A DNA stretch of 35,047 bases from NCBI GenBank assembly GCA_023666125.1, contig JAMPCN010000022.1, positions 1-35,047 of the forward strand, written 5' to 3'. Under the pieces are notes generated by a model. It ran no database searches and was not told where the DNA came from. It saw only the letters and a program-made list of their open reading frames with translations. Shown one piece after another: positions 23,260-31,419 of the stretch. Position 1 is the first letter of the stretch; each line of letters begins with the position of its first letter. The stretch is from Bacillus sp. (in: firmicutes) (GTDB taxonomy: Bacteria > Bacillota > Clostridia > Lachnospirales > Lachnospiraceae). The position numbers were made by a program, and so were the translations under genes.

Positions 23260-23701
23260 ATTTTTGTTTGGTAAATTGTTAAGTTTTGGAACGAGGATGA
23301 TGATGAGGAAAAAGAATCTATTGTATATGTATGTAATAAATTGTCTGCCGCTGCTTTTCTGTATTATAGGATTTATGGGAGGAGCGCTATTGAACTTTCT
23401 GTGTATGCCTGTCTTACAGTTGGTATTGACGGGGCTGAATTTTAAATACTCTTCTCATTGCGGATGGCTTTTTCTATTGGAAATTCACATGTGGATTATG
23501 TCCATAGCAGGAATTGCTGCAAGTACTTGGCTGTGGTATCATCGGATATCCTCTGATTCGCTAACAATATATGTCGGCATTGTAGAGTGCCGGATGGACA
23601 CAGTTTATATGGCAGTATTGGGTCTTATGGCAGTAATTGCGTGGATATTGTCAAAGAGGTGGAAGCAAAAAAATGAGAAAGACAATATTAGTTGTAGATG
23701 A
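23252..23701 (+). CDS. Hypothetical membrane protein
   Basis: Up to 149 residues with four hydrophobic segments (YVINCLPLLFCIIGFMGGALL, CMPVLQLVLTGL, WLFLLEIHMWIMSIAGIAAS, VYMAVLGLMAVIAWIL). ATG 23252 overlaps the previous gene by eight bases. ATG 23303, with GAGG six bases upstream, is an equally good start and would shorten it by 17 residues. The end overlaps the response-regulator start by 29 bases. No family recognised. It has lower-GC, more Cys/Trp-rich coding than opp. Confidence 0.5.
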   Translation: MRRFLFGKLLSFGTRMMMRKKNLLYMYVINCLPLLFCIIGFMGGALLNFLCMPVLQLVLTGLNFKYSSHCGWLFLLEIHMWIMSIAGIAASTWLWYHRISSDSLTIYVGIVECRMDTVYMAVLGLMAVIAWILSKRWKQKNEKDNISCR

Positions 23702-24362
23702 CGATGTTTATATAGGGGATATGCTGCAGGAGACGCTTTCGCAGGAGGGATACCGCGTACTGCGCGCTTATTCCGGTTCAGAAGCGCTGTTACGGTTATC
23801 TGCTGATAGACCCGACCTGATTCTTTTGGATTTAATGCTGCCGGGGTTAAACGGGGAGGATATTCTTCCGGCGATAAAGGGGATTCCGGTGATTGTAGTA
23901 AGCGCGAAAGCCGATGTGGATGATAAAGTATCTCTGCTCCTTGGCGGCGCGGCGGATTATGTGACAAAGCCGTTTGACATGAAAGAGCTGTTAGCGAGAA
24001 TCGAAGTGCAGCTTAGAAAATCCGCTACAGGCAGTACAGATGATACAAATGCTACAGGCGGCAGGGATAATATATTACGGTTTGACGATATTATATTAGA
24101 TACCGACGCTCACAGCGTATGCGTGGGAGAAAAGGCTGTGAAGTTGACGAGGACAGAATATGCGATTTTAAAGCTGTTTATGAAAAATCCGTCGCAGGTC
24201 ATTCCCAAATCGACAATACTGGAACGTATCAGCGAGGATACGCCGGACTGTATGGAAAACTCTTTAAAAGTCCATATCAGCAACCTCAGGAGGAAACTGA
24301 GAGAGGCAGGAGGAAAGGATTATATAGAATCCGTCTGGGGCATTGGCTTCAAGATGACTTAA
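23673..24362 (+). CDS. OmpR-family response regulator
   Basis: A 229-residue regulator. The receiver domain (residues 1-115) has the acidic pocket VVDDD, phosphoacceptor Asp-53 in LILLDLMLPG, VVSAKAD and the conserved Lys in VTKPFDMKELL. The C-terminal winged helix (130-229) shows KLTRTEYAILKLF, SLKVHISNLRRKLRE and the wing YIESVWGIGFKM. The start at 23673 is chosen because the receiver domain begins there. It heads a cluster with an ABC ATPase, permease and histidine kinase, the arrangement of BcrR/VraDE-like antimicrobial-peptide responses. Its likely target is the repeat array at 24367-24398. Confidence 0.93.
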   Translation: MRKTILVVDDDVYIGDMLQETLSQEGYRVLRAYSGSEALLRLSADRPDLILLDLMLPGLNGEDILPAIKGIPVIVVSAKADVDDKVSLLLGGAADYVTKPFDMKELLARIEVQLRKSATGSTDDTNATGGRDNILRFDDIILDTDAHSVCVGEKAVKLTRTEYAILKLFMKNPSQVIPKSTILERISEDTPDCMENSLKVHISNLRRKLREAGGKDYIESVWGIGFKMT

Positions 24363-24366
24363 CCAT

Positions 24367-24414
24367 TTCTTAACTTTTTTCTTAACCGCTTTCTTAACCA
24401 TTATTCTGTACAAT
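24367..24414 (+). promoter_or_regulatory. Response-regulator operator (three phased TTCTTAAC repeats) and ABC promoter
   Basis: TTCTTAAC occurs at 24367-24374, 24379-24386 and 24391-24398, an exact 12-bp period (near one helical turn), each preceded by T. TACAAT (24409-24414) lies 10 bp after the last repeat, and no good -35 exists. Direct repeats in place of the -35 are the mark of promoters activated by OmpR-family regulators. Confidence 0.75.
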
Positions 24415-24458
24415 GTGAATGTAAAAAATATGTCGCATTGACAGAAAGGATGATTTCT

Positions 24459-25394
24459 ATGGAATATGTTCTACAAACTCACGAATTATGTAAAAACTAT
24501 CAGCACTTTAAAGCCTTAGACGGACTTTCCATGAATGTGCCGAAAGGGGCGGTCTATGGATTCGTCGGGCAAAACGGCGCAGGTAAAACGACGCTGATAC
24601 GCATTATCTGCGGGCTGCAAAAGCCCTCGTCGGGTACTTATACCTTATACGGCACAGACAGCGGGGAAAAGCAAATTGTAAAGGCAAGAAGGCGTATGGG
24701 CGCGATTGTGGAGACGCCGTCGCTGTACCACGATATGACCGCTGTAGAGAATCTTAAAATGCAGTACCGTATTTTGGGGATGCCCTCTTTTACGGGAATA
24801 GCGGAACTTCTAACACTTGTCGGGCTGGAAGATACCGGCAAAAAGAAGGTAAGGGATTTTTCGCTTGGTATGCGCCAAAGGCTGGGTATTGCGGTTGCGC
24901 TTGCCGGAGACCCGGATTTTCTGGTACTGGATGAACCGATAAACGGACTGGACCCGCAGGGCATTATCGAGATGCGGGAACTGATTTTGCGATTAAATAG
25001 GGAACAGCAGATTACAGTCTTAATTTCCAGCCATATTCTGGATGAACTTTCCCGTCTTGCCACGCATTACGGTTTTATTGATAAGGGGCGTATTGTCAGG
25101 GAACTCAGCGCAGGAGAATTGGAAGATTCCTGTAGAAAGTGTATGCGTCTGGAAGTGACTAATATCGGCGCGCTTGCCCGTGTTCTGGACGATAAACGGA
25201 TAGAATATACGGTTATTTCTGACGCCGTGGCGGATGTGTTTGCCGATATTAATGTGACGGAACTTGTTTTGGCGTTAAAAGAGGCAGACTGCGACGTTCT
25301 CTCCATCAAGGAGCGGGATGAAAGCCTGGAAAGCTATTATATCAATCTGGTAGGCGGTCAGACAGAACGGAAAGGGGGAAATAGGAATGAGTAA
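24459..25394 (+). CDS. BcrA-type ABC transporter ATPase
   Basis: A 311-residue ATPase of the bacitracin/lantibiotic-immunity exporter group. Walker A GQNGAGKT, Q-loop region VETPSLYHDMTAVENL, signature FSLGMRQR (the SLGM form typical of BcrA/NatA types), Walker B FLVLDEPINGLDP and SSHILDEL with the switch His. The C-terminal region (about 215-311) is the family tail ending SLESYYINLVGG. AAAGGATG precedes ATG 24459. It overlaps the permease gene by eight bases. With that permease it likely removes or shields the cell from a membrane-active peptide; the substrate is unknown. Confidence 0.9.
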   Translation: MEYVLQTHELCKNYQHFKALDGLSMNVPKGAVYGFVGQNGAGKTTLIRIICGLQKPSSGTYTLYGTDSGEKQIVKARRRMGAIVETPSLYHDMTAVENLKMQYRILGMPSFTGIAELLTLVGLEDTGKKKVRDFSLGMRQRLGIAVALAGDPDFLVLDEPINGLDPQGIIEMRELILRLNREQQITVLISSHILDELSRLATHYGFIDKGRIVRELSAGELEDSCRKCMRLEVTNIGALARVLDDKRIEYTVISDAVADVFADINVTELVLALKEADCDVLSIKERDESLESYYINLVGGQTERKGGNRNE

Positions 25395-26226
25395 GCTGCT
25401 TTATGCAAACTGGATAAGAGCAATCAAAAGCAGGATTTTCTGGATTACGGAGATTTTTTTGATTGGATACAGTATTTTCATCTATGCTATGGGGTATGTC
25501 AACATCAGGAACGGGATTGTGCCGCTCAGTTCCGGCTGGACGCTCTATTTTTTCAATGAGATGCTGTTCTTTTCTGCGCTGACGGCGGTTTTCGTGCCAT
25601 TTTTTATCGGCGTGGAATATGGCGACGGTACCATTAGAAATAAATTTGCCGTAGGACATACAAGAAATGCGGTCTATCTGTCCAATTTTATTATCTGCTG
25701 TGTCGTAGGCTTGATACAGTTTGCCACCTATTCAATAACATCCGTTTTTGCGGGACGGTTGTTTATAGGACGCGCCGCGCTTACGGGCATGACGCATCCT
25801 GGGTGGCGGTTTTTTTATAGTCTGCTCGTTATATTGGTTTATGCGGCGGTTTTCTCCATGCTGGCAATGCTGGACAGCAACAGGACGCGGACGGCGGTTG
25901 TGGGGCTGCTGCTGGTACTTGTCTATGTGATGCTGATGAGTCAGATATACGCGGATTTGCAGCAGCCGGAGAGGACGAGCAGGGCAGTTATGACGCAGAC
26001 GGGTGAAATGGAATGGGAAGAGGATATTCCGAACAGTAAATATGTAGGCGGAACCAAAAGGACTGTCTATGAATGGATTGACGCTTTTCTTCCGGCGGAC
26101 CAGGCGATGTATATTATAGACCCGGAGGCTTCTTTTTCCATGAAAGCGCCGCTTTGCCTGCTGGGAGAGGCGATACTGGCGGTCGGCGCGGGAATGTATG
26201 TTTTTAGGAAAAAAGAAATTAAATGA
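25387..26226 (+). CDS. ABC-2-type permease of the BcrA-like transporter
   Basis: A 279-residue membrane protein with six hydrophobic segments: WITEIFLIGYSIFIYAMGYV, ALTAVFVPFFIGVEYGDGTI, FIICCVVGLIQFATYSITSV, FFYSLLVILVYAAVFSMLAM, RTAVVGLLLVLVYVMLMSQI and LCLLGEAILAVGAGMYVF. The EYGDGTIRNKFAVGHTR motif after helix 2 is characteristic of lantibiotic-immunity (BcrB/MutE-like) permeases. A soluble acidic loop with several Glu and Thr lies before the last helix. It overlaps the ATPase gene by eight bases. Confidence 0.88.
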   Translation: MSKLLYANWIRAIKSRIFWITEIFLIGYSIFIYAMGYVNIRNGIVPLSSGWTLYFFNEMLFFSALTAVFVPFFIGVEYGDGTIRNKFAVGHTRNAVYLSNFIICCVVGLIQFATYSITSVFAGRLFIGRAALTGMTHPGWRFFYSLLVILVYAAVFSMLAMLDSNRTRTAVVGLLLVLVYVMLMSQIYADLQQPERTSRAVMTQTGEMEWEEDIPNSKYVGGTKRTVYEWIDAFLPADQAMYIIDPEASFSMKAPLCLLGEAILAVGAGMYVFRKKEIK

Positions 26227-26229
26227 CGT

Positions 26230-26253
26230 TATAATATTATATCAAATATTATA
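26230..26253. other. Perfect AT-only palindrome before the histidine kinase gene
   Basis: TATAATATT (26230-26238) and AATATTATA (26245-26253) flank ATATCA. With TATAAT inside the left arm it may act as a kinase promoter/operator rather than a terminator; no T run follows. Confidence 0.45.
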
Positions 26254-26272
26254 GTAACAGGGGTGTTATGAA

Positions 26273-27199
26273 ATGGGTATGGAAGTTTGGCTGTGGGCGG
26301 TTATTATAATACTAACAGGTGTTATTTTTGTTTTATGTATGAAAATATATGCCTTACAAAAAGCGGCAAAGGAAATACAGGAGGAATTGACGGAGAAACT
26401 CACGGTCGAAACCAATACCCTTATCAGCATTTCATCCCGCGATAAACGGATGCGCAGGCTGGCGGAAACGCTCAATGAACAACTGCGCATTCTCCGTGAT
26501 AAAAGGCATGATTATATGCAGGGCGATTTACGCTTAAAAGAGGCGGTAACGAATATTTCCCACGATATCAGAACGCCGCTGACGGCGATTTGCGGTTATC
26601 TGGAACTGCTGCGGAAACTGCTGGCGCAGATGGGAGAAGAGAATGGGAAGGATGACAGGCTGGAGGCGGCAGAGCGTTATCTGGATATTATGGAAAACCG
26701 CACCGGAGTTTTAAAACGCCTGACAGAGGAGCTTTTGCAATATTCCGTTGCCGCATCCAAAGAACAGGAATTACTGTATGAGGATGTGATTTTAAATCAT
26801 GTTTTGGAGGAAAGTATTTCCGCTTATTATGCCATCTTAAAAGATGCAGGAATTACACCTGTTATAAAAATGCCGGAAAACGATGTTAAATCCAGATTAA
26901 ATAAAGACTCACTCTCGCGCATCCTTGGGAATATCATAGGAAACGCGATAAAATACAGTAACGGCGATTTGCAGATTGCATTATCGGAAAACGGGGAGAT
27001 GACGTTTGCCAATTATGCCCCTGAGCTGGACGAGGTACAGGTTGGAAAGTTGTTCGACCGTTTTTATACGGTGGATACGGCGGCAAAATCGACGGGCATA
27101 GGGCTGTCGATTGCCAGAACGCTGACGGAGCAGATGGGCGGCACGATTAGCGCCGATTACGAGGAGGGAATGCTTTGTATCAGGCTTTTATTTTCGTAA
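26273..27199 (+). CDS. Sensor histidine kinase of the BcrS type
   Basis: A 308-residue kinase with one N-terminal helix (VWLWAVIIILTGVIFVLCM) and almost no extracytoplasmic part, so it probably senses through the membrane or through the ABC transporter. A coiled-coil linker (30-85) leads to the H-box NISHDIRTPLTAI (His-97), the N-box NIIGNAIKYSNGD and the G2 box STGIGLSIARTLTEQMGG. The usual D-x-G-x-G box is replaced by FANYAPELDEVQVGKLFDRFYTVD, a form common in this kinase group. Partner of the response regulator encoded upstream of the transporter pair. GGGGTG lies about eight bases before ATG 26273. Confidence 0.9.
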   Translation: MGMEVWLWAVIIILTGVIFVLCMKIYALQKAAKEIQEELTEKLTVETNTLISISSRDKRMRRLAETLNEQLRILRDKRHDYMQGDLRLKEAVTNISHDIRTPLTAICGYLELLRKLLAQMGEENGKDDRLEAAERYLDIMENRTGVLKRLTEELLQYSVAASKEQELLYEDVILNHVLEESISAYYAILKDAGITPVIKMPENDVKSRLNKDSLSRILGNIIGNAIKYSNGDLQIALSENGEMTFANYAPELDEVQVGKLFDRFYTVDTAAKSTGIGLSIARTLTEQMGGTISADYEEGMLCIRLLFS

Positions 27200-27204
27200 A
27201 ATAC

Positions 27205-27234
27205 TTGCATCTTATAGCCTTGTTCACTTATAAT
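27205..27234 (+). promoter_or_regulatory. Promoter of the EAL-domain protein gene
   Basis: TTGCAT (27205-27210), an 18-bp spacer and TATAAT (27229-27234), then AAAGGG about ten bases before ATG 27272. Confidence 0.65.
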
Positions 27235-27271
27235 TAATGATAGATAGGATAAGCTGAAAGGGCGAAGTATT

Positions 27272-30190
27272 ATGGGAAAAATACAAAAAAGAACGCTTAA
27301 CAGAACAGTCGGGTTTCTTACGCTTATGTTTGTGATGACGCTTCTGGTGTTCGGAGGGAACATTAGGACGGTACGGGGAGCGGAAAAACGTACGGTTCGA
27401 GTTGGTTTTTTCCCCATGGAAGGTTACAATGAGACCAGAGAGGACGGCAGCCGCACAGGTATGGATGTGGAGTATCTGGAGGCGCTGTGCGACTATGTCA
27501 ACTGGAATATTGAGTATGTAGAGTGCGAAAGCTGGGATGACGCCCTGACGATGCTTTCGGCAAAACAGATAGATTTGGTCGGTTCTGCGCAGTATTCCCA
27601 GGAGCGTGCCGAGCGGTATCAGTATGCGGATTTAGCCAGCGGATATACCTTTGGTGTGCTTGCGGTAAATAGCGGCAGCAGTTTTGCCTATGAGGATTTT
27701 GACGCCATGAAAGATGTTTCTTTCGGCATTGTGGGCAATTATATACGAAAAGACGAGTTTTATGAATATATGGCGGATAATGGGATTTCTTCTCCCAAAG
27801 TAAAGGAGTATGAAAGCACGGCGGCTCTGCAGGCGGCGCTGGACGCGGGGGAGATAGATGTTTTTGTACATTCTCTGACGGAGGTAAAAAAAGGACAGCG
27901 TGTGGTCGGCAGATTTGCGCCTATGCCTTTTTATTACATAACCTATCAGGGCAACAATGATTTGATGAGAGAGCTTAACCAGGGAATAGCGGACGTGAAG
28001 ATGAACCGGCCGGGTCTGGAAAATGAGCTGATGGTCAAGTATTATGACAGCAGATTGGATCAGACGATTTTACTGACTAATGGCGAGAAACAGTATATTG
28101 CGGAACAAGGAACGCTGACCGTAGGATATTTAGACGATTGCTACCCATTTTCTTATGAAAATGAGGGGAACTATATGGGACTTTCCAGACAGGTGTTGGA
28201 GGAGGTCTCTGTGAGTACGGGCATGATTTTCAAGTATGTGAAATTGGAAAGCATGGAGGAGGCTAAGAAAGCTTTAAAAGCCGGCAGTATTGATATTTTA
28301 AGCTATTGTGGAGAGGCAGTTCAGCGTATGCAGTCAGATGGCTTGGCTTCCACAAAGGAGTACGCCCAGGTGCCTCAAGTCATTATTATGAAAAAGAATG
28401 ACAAATCTGATTCGATAAATGTCTTAGCGGTGGAAGAAAGCGGCGCTTTTGGGGCTGCAGTGCAGAATTTCATCGATGAGAATACGCAGCTTTTGCTCTA
28501 TCCTACGCAGCTTGAGAACCTGAATGCGGTGATGTCCGGCGAAGCGGACGCCGCCATATGCGACGGGTATCTGGCGGAGTATCTGCTCGGTTCCCAGCTT
28601 CGTTTCAACAAGATGGAGATTCACAGTGTATTAAGCGACGTCCACAGTATTTGTATGCTTGTGGCTGACGACGAGGATTCGCCGCTTCTTGATATTTTAA
28701 ATAAAGAGCTGCTTGAGGTCAGCGACAAGATGGTCAATGACTATATGCTGCAGGATAATTTCTATTCCAAGATGAGTATGGCGAACTTTATCAGCGACCA
28801 TAGCATTTCCATTATCCTTATCGTGTTGTGCAGCGCTGCCGCAGTCATTCTGGTGCTGTTCTTTTTACTGCGTAACAGTATACGCGTTCAGAAGTTGATG
28901 TATAAAGATACAGAATTTAATGTTTGGAATCTTAATTATTTGAGGTATCGGGCGGCACAGAAACTTGCCGCGGACAAAAACAGTAATTACGCCGTTGCCT
29001 ATACGGATATCGGACACTTTAAGAGTTACAATACGCTGTATGGCTGGGATGCGGGACAGCGTATATTGGAAATAGTCATTGAAATCCTTTCTGAAGAAAC
29101 GGACGATAAAAACGAACTTTATGCCAGAAGCTATGGAAGCCATTTTGTACTATTTATGAAGTATGAAGATGTGGAAGCGCTGCGGAGCCGTTTGATGAAT
29201 ATTGCAGACAAAATATCTTTACGGATTCATGAGAAAGCAGATACCCATATGTCGCTGGCTATCGGGGTAGGATGTCTGGAAAATGGGGATGACGATTTAC
29301 AGCGCGCCTTGTCTGAAAGTATACAACTGGTAGATTCTTTAAAGAACAGCTACGGCAATGCGGTACAGATTTATGACGACAAGTTGCGGACGCAGCTGCG
29401 GGAGACGCATGACAGGGAAAAACTTTTGGAATCTGTCGATATCAATAAGGACTTTGTCGCCTATTATCAGGCGAAAGTGGATATTCGCAATGAAAATATC
29501 GTAGGCGCCGAAGCGTTGATACGTTTCAAGGACCCCACAGCGGATGGAGCTATCCGCACGCCGTGGTTCTTTGTACCTTATTATGAGCGTACCGGCAGGA
29601 TTAAAGAGATTGATTTCTTTGTGATGGAAAGCGTGTGTAAAATGCTGCGCCGGCGTATTGATGCGGGTAAGAATGTTGTGCCTGTGTCCTGCAATTTTTC
29701 CAGACTGCATTTTACGGAAGATGGTTTTCCGGAAAGGTTTAAGTCTATTATTGACAAATACCAAATTCCTAAAGAACTGATTGAGGTGGAGATTACGGAG
29801 ACGCTTGTGGTAGAGGATGTGCAGCGCCAGAAAGTCAAAGAGATTGTAGACGTCTTACGGGAAGAGGGCGTCCATCTTTCCATAGACGATTTTGGCTCGG
29901 GATATTCTTCCCTGGGAGTATTTGAACAGATACCGGCGTCCGTTATCAAATTAGACCGTTCTTTCCTGCTCAATAACGAAAACCGCACCAGACAGGTGCA
30001 GATTATGAGAAATATCGTAAATCTTGCCAAAGATTTGAACGCCCAAGTGGTCTGTGAGGGCGTAGAGACAGAGGAAGATACGGAGCTGATGATGGAGATT
30101 GGCGCTTATGTGGCGCAGGGTTACCGTTACTGCAAGCCGGTACCGGAGGATGTGTTTGAAAATATGCTGGAGCATGGAGTCAATAAATAG
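27272..30190 (+). CDS. Ligand-sensing c-di-GMP phosphodiesterase: two SBP3 domains, degenerate GGDEF, EAL
   Basis: A 972-residue membrane receptor. A signal/anchor helix (residues 14-34) leads to two tandem periplasmic-binding (SBP_bac_3-like) domains, about 42-265 (VRVGFFPMEGYNE...GMDVEYLEALCDYV) and 285-500 (LTVGYLDDCYPFSYENEGNYMGL). A transmembrane helix follows near 513-533. The GGDEF domain (about 550-710) has YGSHF in place of GG-D/E-EF, so it should not make c-di-GMP. The EAL domain (about 720-965) keeps the catalytic set: EALIRF, CNFS, EITET, DDFGSGYSS, IKLDRSF, EGVET and QGYRYCKP. It should hydrolyse c-di-GMP on binding an amino-acid-like ligand. Its end overlaps the convergent gene by 11 bases. 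Confidence 0.9.
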   Translation: MGKIQKRTLNRTVGFLTLMFVMTLLVFGGNIRTVRGAEKRTVRVGFFPMEGYNETREDGSRTGMDVEYLEALCDYVNWNIEYVECESWDDALTMLSAKQIDLVGSAQYSQERAERYQYADLASGYTFGVLAVNSGSSFAYEDFDAMKDVSFGIVGNYIRKDEFYEYMADNGISSPKVKEYESTAALQAALDAGEIDVFVHSLTEVKKGQRVVGRFAPMPFYYITYQGNNDLMRELNQGIADVKMNRPGLENELMVKYYDSRLDQTILLTNGEKQYIAEQGTLTVGYLDDCYPFSYENEGNYMGLSRQVLEEVSVSTGMIFKYVKLESMEEAKKALKAGSIDILSYCGEAVQRMQSDGLASTKEYAQVPQVIIMKKNDKSDSINVLAVEESGAFGAAVQNFIDENTQLLLYPTQLENLNAVMSGEADAAICDGYLAEYLLGSQLRFNKMEIHSVLSDVHSICMLVADDEDSPLLDILNKELLEVSDKMVNDYMLQDNFYSKMSMANFISDHSISIILIVLCSAAAVILVLFFLLRNSIRVQKLMYKDTEFNVWNLNYLRYRAAQKLAADKNSNYAVAYTDIGHFKSYNTLYGWDAGQRILEIVIEILSEETDDKNELYARSYGSHFVLFMKYEDVEALRSRLMNIADKISLRIHEKADTHMSLAIGVGCLENGDDDLQRALSESIQLVDSLKNSYGNAVQIYDDKLRTQLRETHDREKLLESVDINKDFVAYYQAKVDIRNENIVGAEALIRFKDPTADGAIRTPWFFVPYYERTGRIKEIDFFVMESVCKMLRRRIDAGKNVVPVSCNFSRLHFTEDGFPERFKSIIDKYQIPKELIEVEITETLVVEDVQRQKVKEIVDVLREEGVHLSIDDFGSGYSSLGVFEQIPASVIKLDRSFLLNNENRTRQVQIMRNIVNLAKDLNAQVVCEGVETEEDTELMMEIGAYVAQGYRYCKPVPEDVFENMLEHGVNK

Positions 30191-31265
30191 TCTGCACTTC
30201 GCTCAATTTGTTGTCAATCACTTGAAACCGCCAGACGGAGTGGCCGGGCAGGCGGTGTTCCGTCAGGAAATAAGAGTCGTCAAAGTTTGTGATATAATAA
30301 GGCGTTCCGCCGCCGATAAAGTTTTCGTAGATATCTTCATATTTGCCTTTGATGAGGTTGGAAAGTTTTTTCGTACGGATAATGGTGGCGTAGTCCTGAT
30401 TACCGGTAATATCAGTGGAAATTGTCAGATAGAAATAGTCCTGAATCTTCGTAAGCTGTATCATGCCCGCCATTTCGTCAGGAACGGGGTAGGTATCCAG
30501 AATTTCAAAAGTGTTTAAATCTGCACGGATGATGCTGGAATTGCCCGACACGAAGTAGATGTCACCATCCAGAATGGTAAAGGAACGGACATAGACGTCA
30601 GAAAGCGTCTCTATACGGCGTATTTCGATCAGATACATCCGGGTATCGTCCGAGTTGTGGCGGAAAAGATACATTTCTCCGCTCATGGAACTCCAGGCAT
30701 AGAAAGTGTCCGTACTTTCATCATAGATAATATAATGGGGCCTGTTCCCGATATCAGAAAAAGTCTGCGTATGTAAAAATCTGCCGTTCTTTTTTTCAAA
30801 GACAAGGATTCTGTTATTCTCCGTATCATCCACTAAATAGACGACGCCGTCGCTGGCAAGCGTATGTCCCATATTGATTTCATCTGTCATGACGCGCCAT
30901 TCATAGAGCGGGTCGTCCAGATTATCATGGTAAATGACCTGATTATGATAGCAGTCCACAATAAAATAGGTATCATCTGTTTTGGTAATATAAGTCGGAA
31001 CGCTTAAATCCGTGCAGGGATTTGTTTTGACCTCCTCCTGCATAGCGGCGGTAAGAGAAGCTTCGTCCGTGAGTTCGGAGACGGCTATATATTCAGTAAC
31101 ATCAGTTATCGAAGAAGAGGACGGGCTTTCCTGCACGGGCGCGGGTACGGATGCAGGCGTGCGGATATCCGCCTTTGGGGAAAGACATAAGTATATCATG
31201 ACAACTGCAATTACTATCATGAATATAACGGATAATATAATATAGAATAGACGTTTCCGGTTCAT
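30180..31265 (-). CDS. Membrane-anchored extracytoplasmic protein of unknown function (beta-propeller-like)
   Basis: A 361-residue protein with an uncleaved-looking N-terminal helix (LFYIILSVIFMIVIAVVMIYLCL), a Pro/Ser-rich linker (35-55) and a soluble domain expected outside the cell. That domain repeats short strand-turn units with Asp-Asn-Asn/aromatic motifs (FIVDCYHNQVIYHDN, YLVDDTENNRILVFEK, FYAWSSMSGEMYLF, YFVSGNSSIIRADL), which suggests a beta-propeller. GAAAGG lies about 13 bases before the ATG. It ends 11 bases inside the EAL gene on the other strand. It sits beside surface-glycan-like genes. No family recognised. Confidence 0.7.
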   Translation of the reverse strand: MNRKRLFYIILSVIFMIVIAVVMIYLCLSPKADIRTPASVPAPVQESPSSSSITDVTEYIAVSELTDEASLTAAMQEEVKTNPCTDLSVPTYITKTDDTYFIVDCYHNQVIYHDNLDDPLYEWRVMTDEINMGHTLASDGVVYLVDDTENNRILVFEKKNGRFLHTQTFSDIGNRPHYIIYDESTDTFYAWSSMSGEMYLFRHNSDDTRMYLIEIRRIETLSDVYVRSFTILDGDIYFVSGNSSIIRADLNTFEILDTYPVPDEMAGMIQLTKIQDYFYLTISTDITGNQDYATIIRTKKLSNLIKGKYEDIYENFIGGGTPYYITNFDDSYFLTEHRLPGHSVWRFQVIDNKLSEVQTIY

Positions 31266-31350
31266 AACAAAATTCTGCCTTTCTCTTCGCCTGTAATTTT
31301 GCGTCGTATGGGATGATACTAGGAATATGATAACATTTTTTGATACAATA

Positions 31351-31359
31351 TGCTATAAT
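31351..31359 (+). promoter_or_regulatory. Extended -10 promoter of the decayed acyltransferase gene
   Basis: TGC plus TATAAT (31354-31359). The start would be about 31362-31366, at the left edge of the first hairpin below. Confidence 0.55.
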
Positions 31360-31360
31360 A

Positions 31361-31408
31361 AGCTCAGACTTGGCAGTCTGAGCTACAAGAATTACTTCGT
31401 AATTCTTG
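31361..31408 (+). promoter_or_regulatory. Tandem perfect hairpins in the leader
   Basis: AGCTCAGACT (31361-31370) and AGTCTGAGCT (31375-31384) with loop TGGC; then one base; then CAAGAATTAC (31386-31395) and GTAATTCTTG (31399-31408) with loop TTC. Both are perfect 10-bp stems. GGGAGGAG (31408-31415) follows at once, so the second stem abuts the ribosome site. They may be an operator palindrome at the start site, an RNA stabiliser or a translation switch. Confidence 0.7.
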
Positions 31409-31419
31409 GGAGGAGTGCA

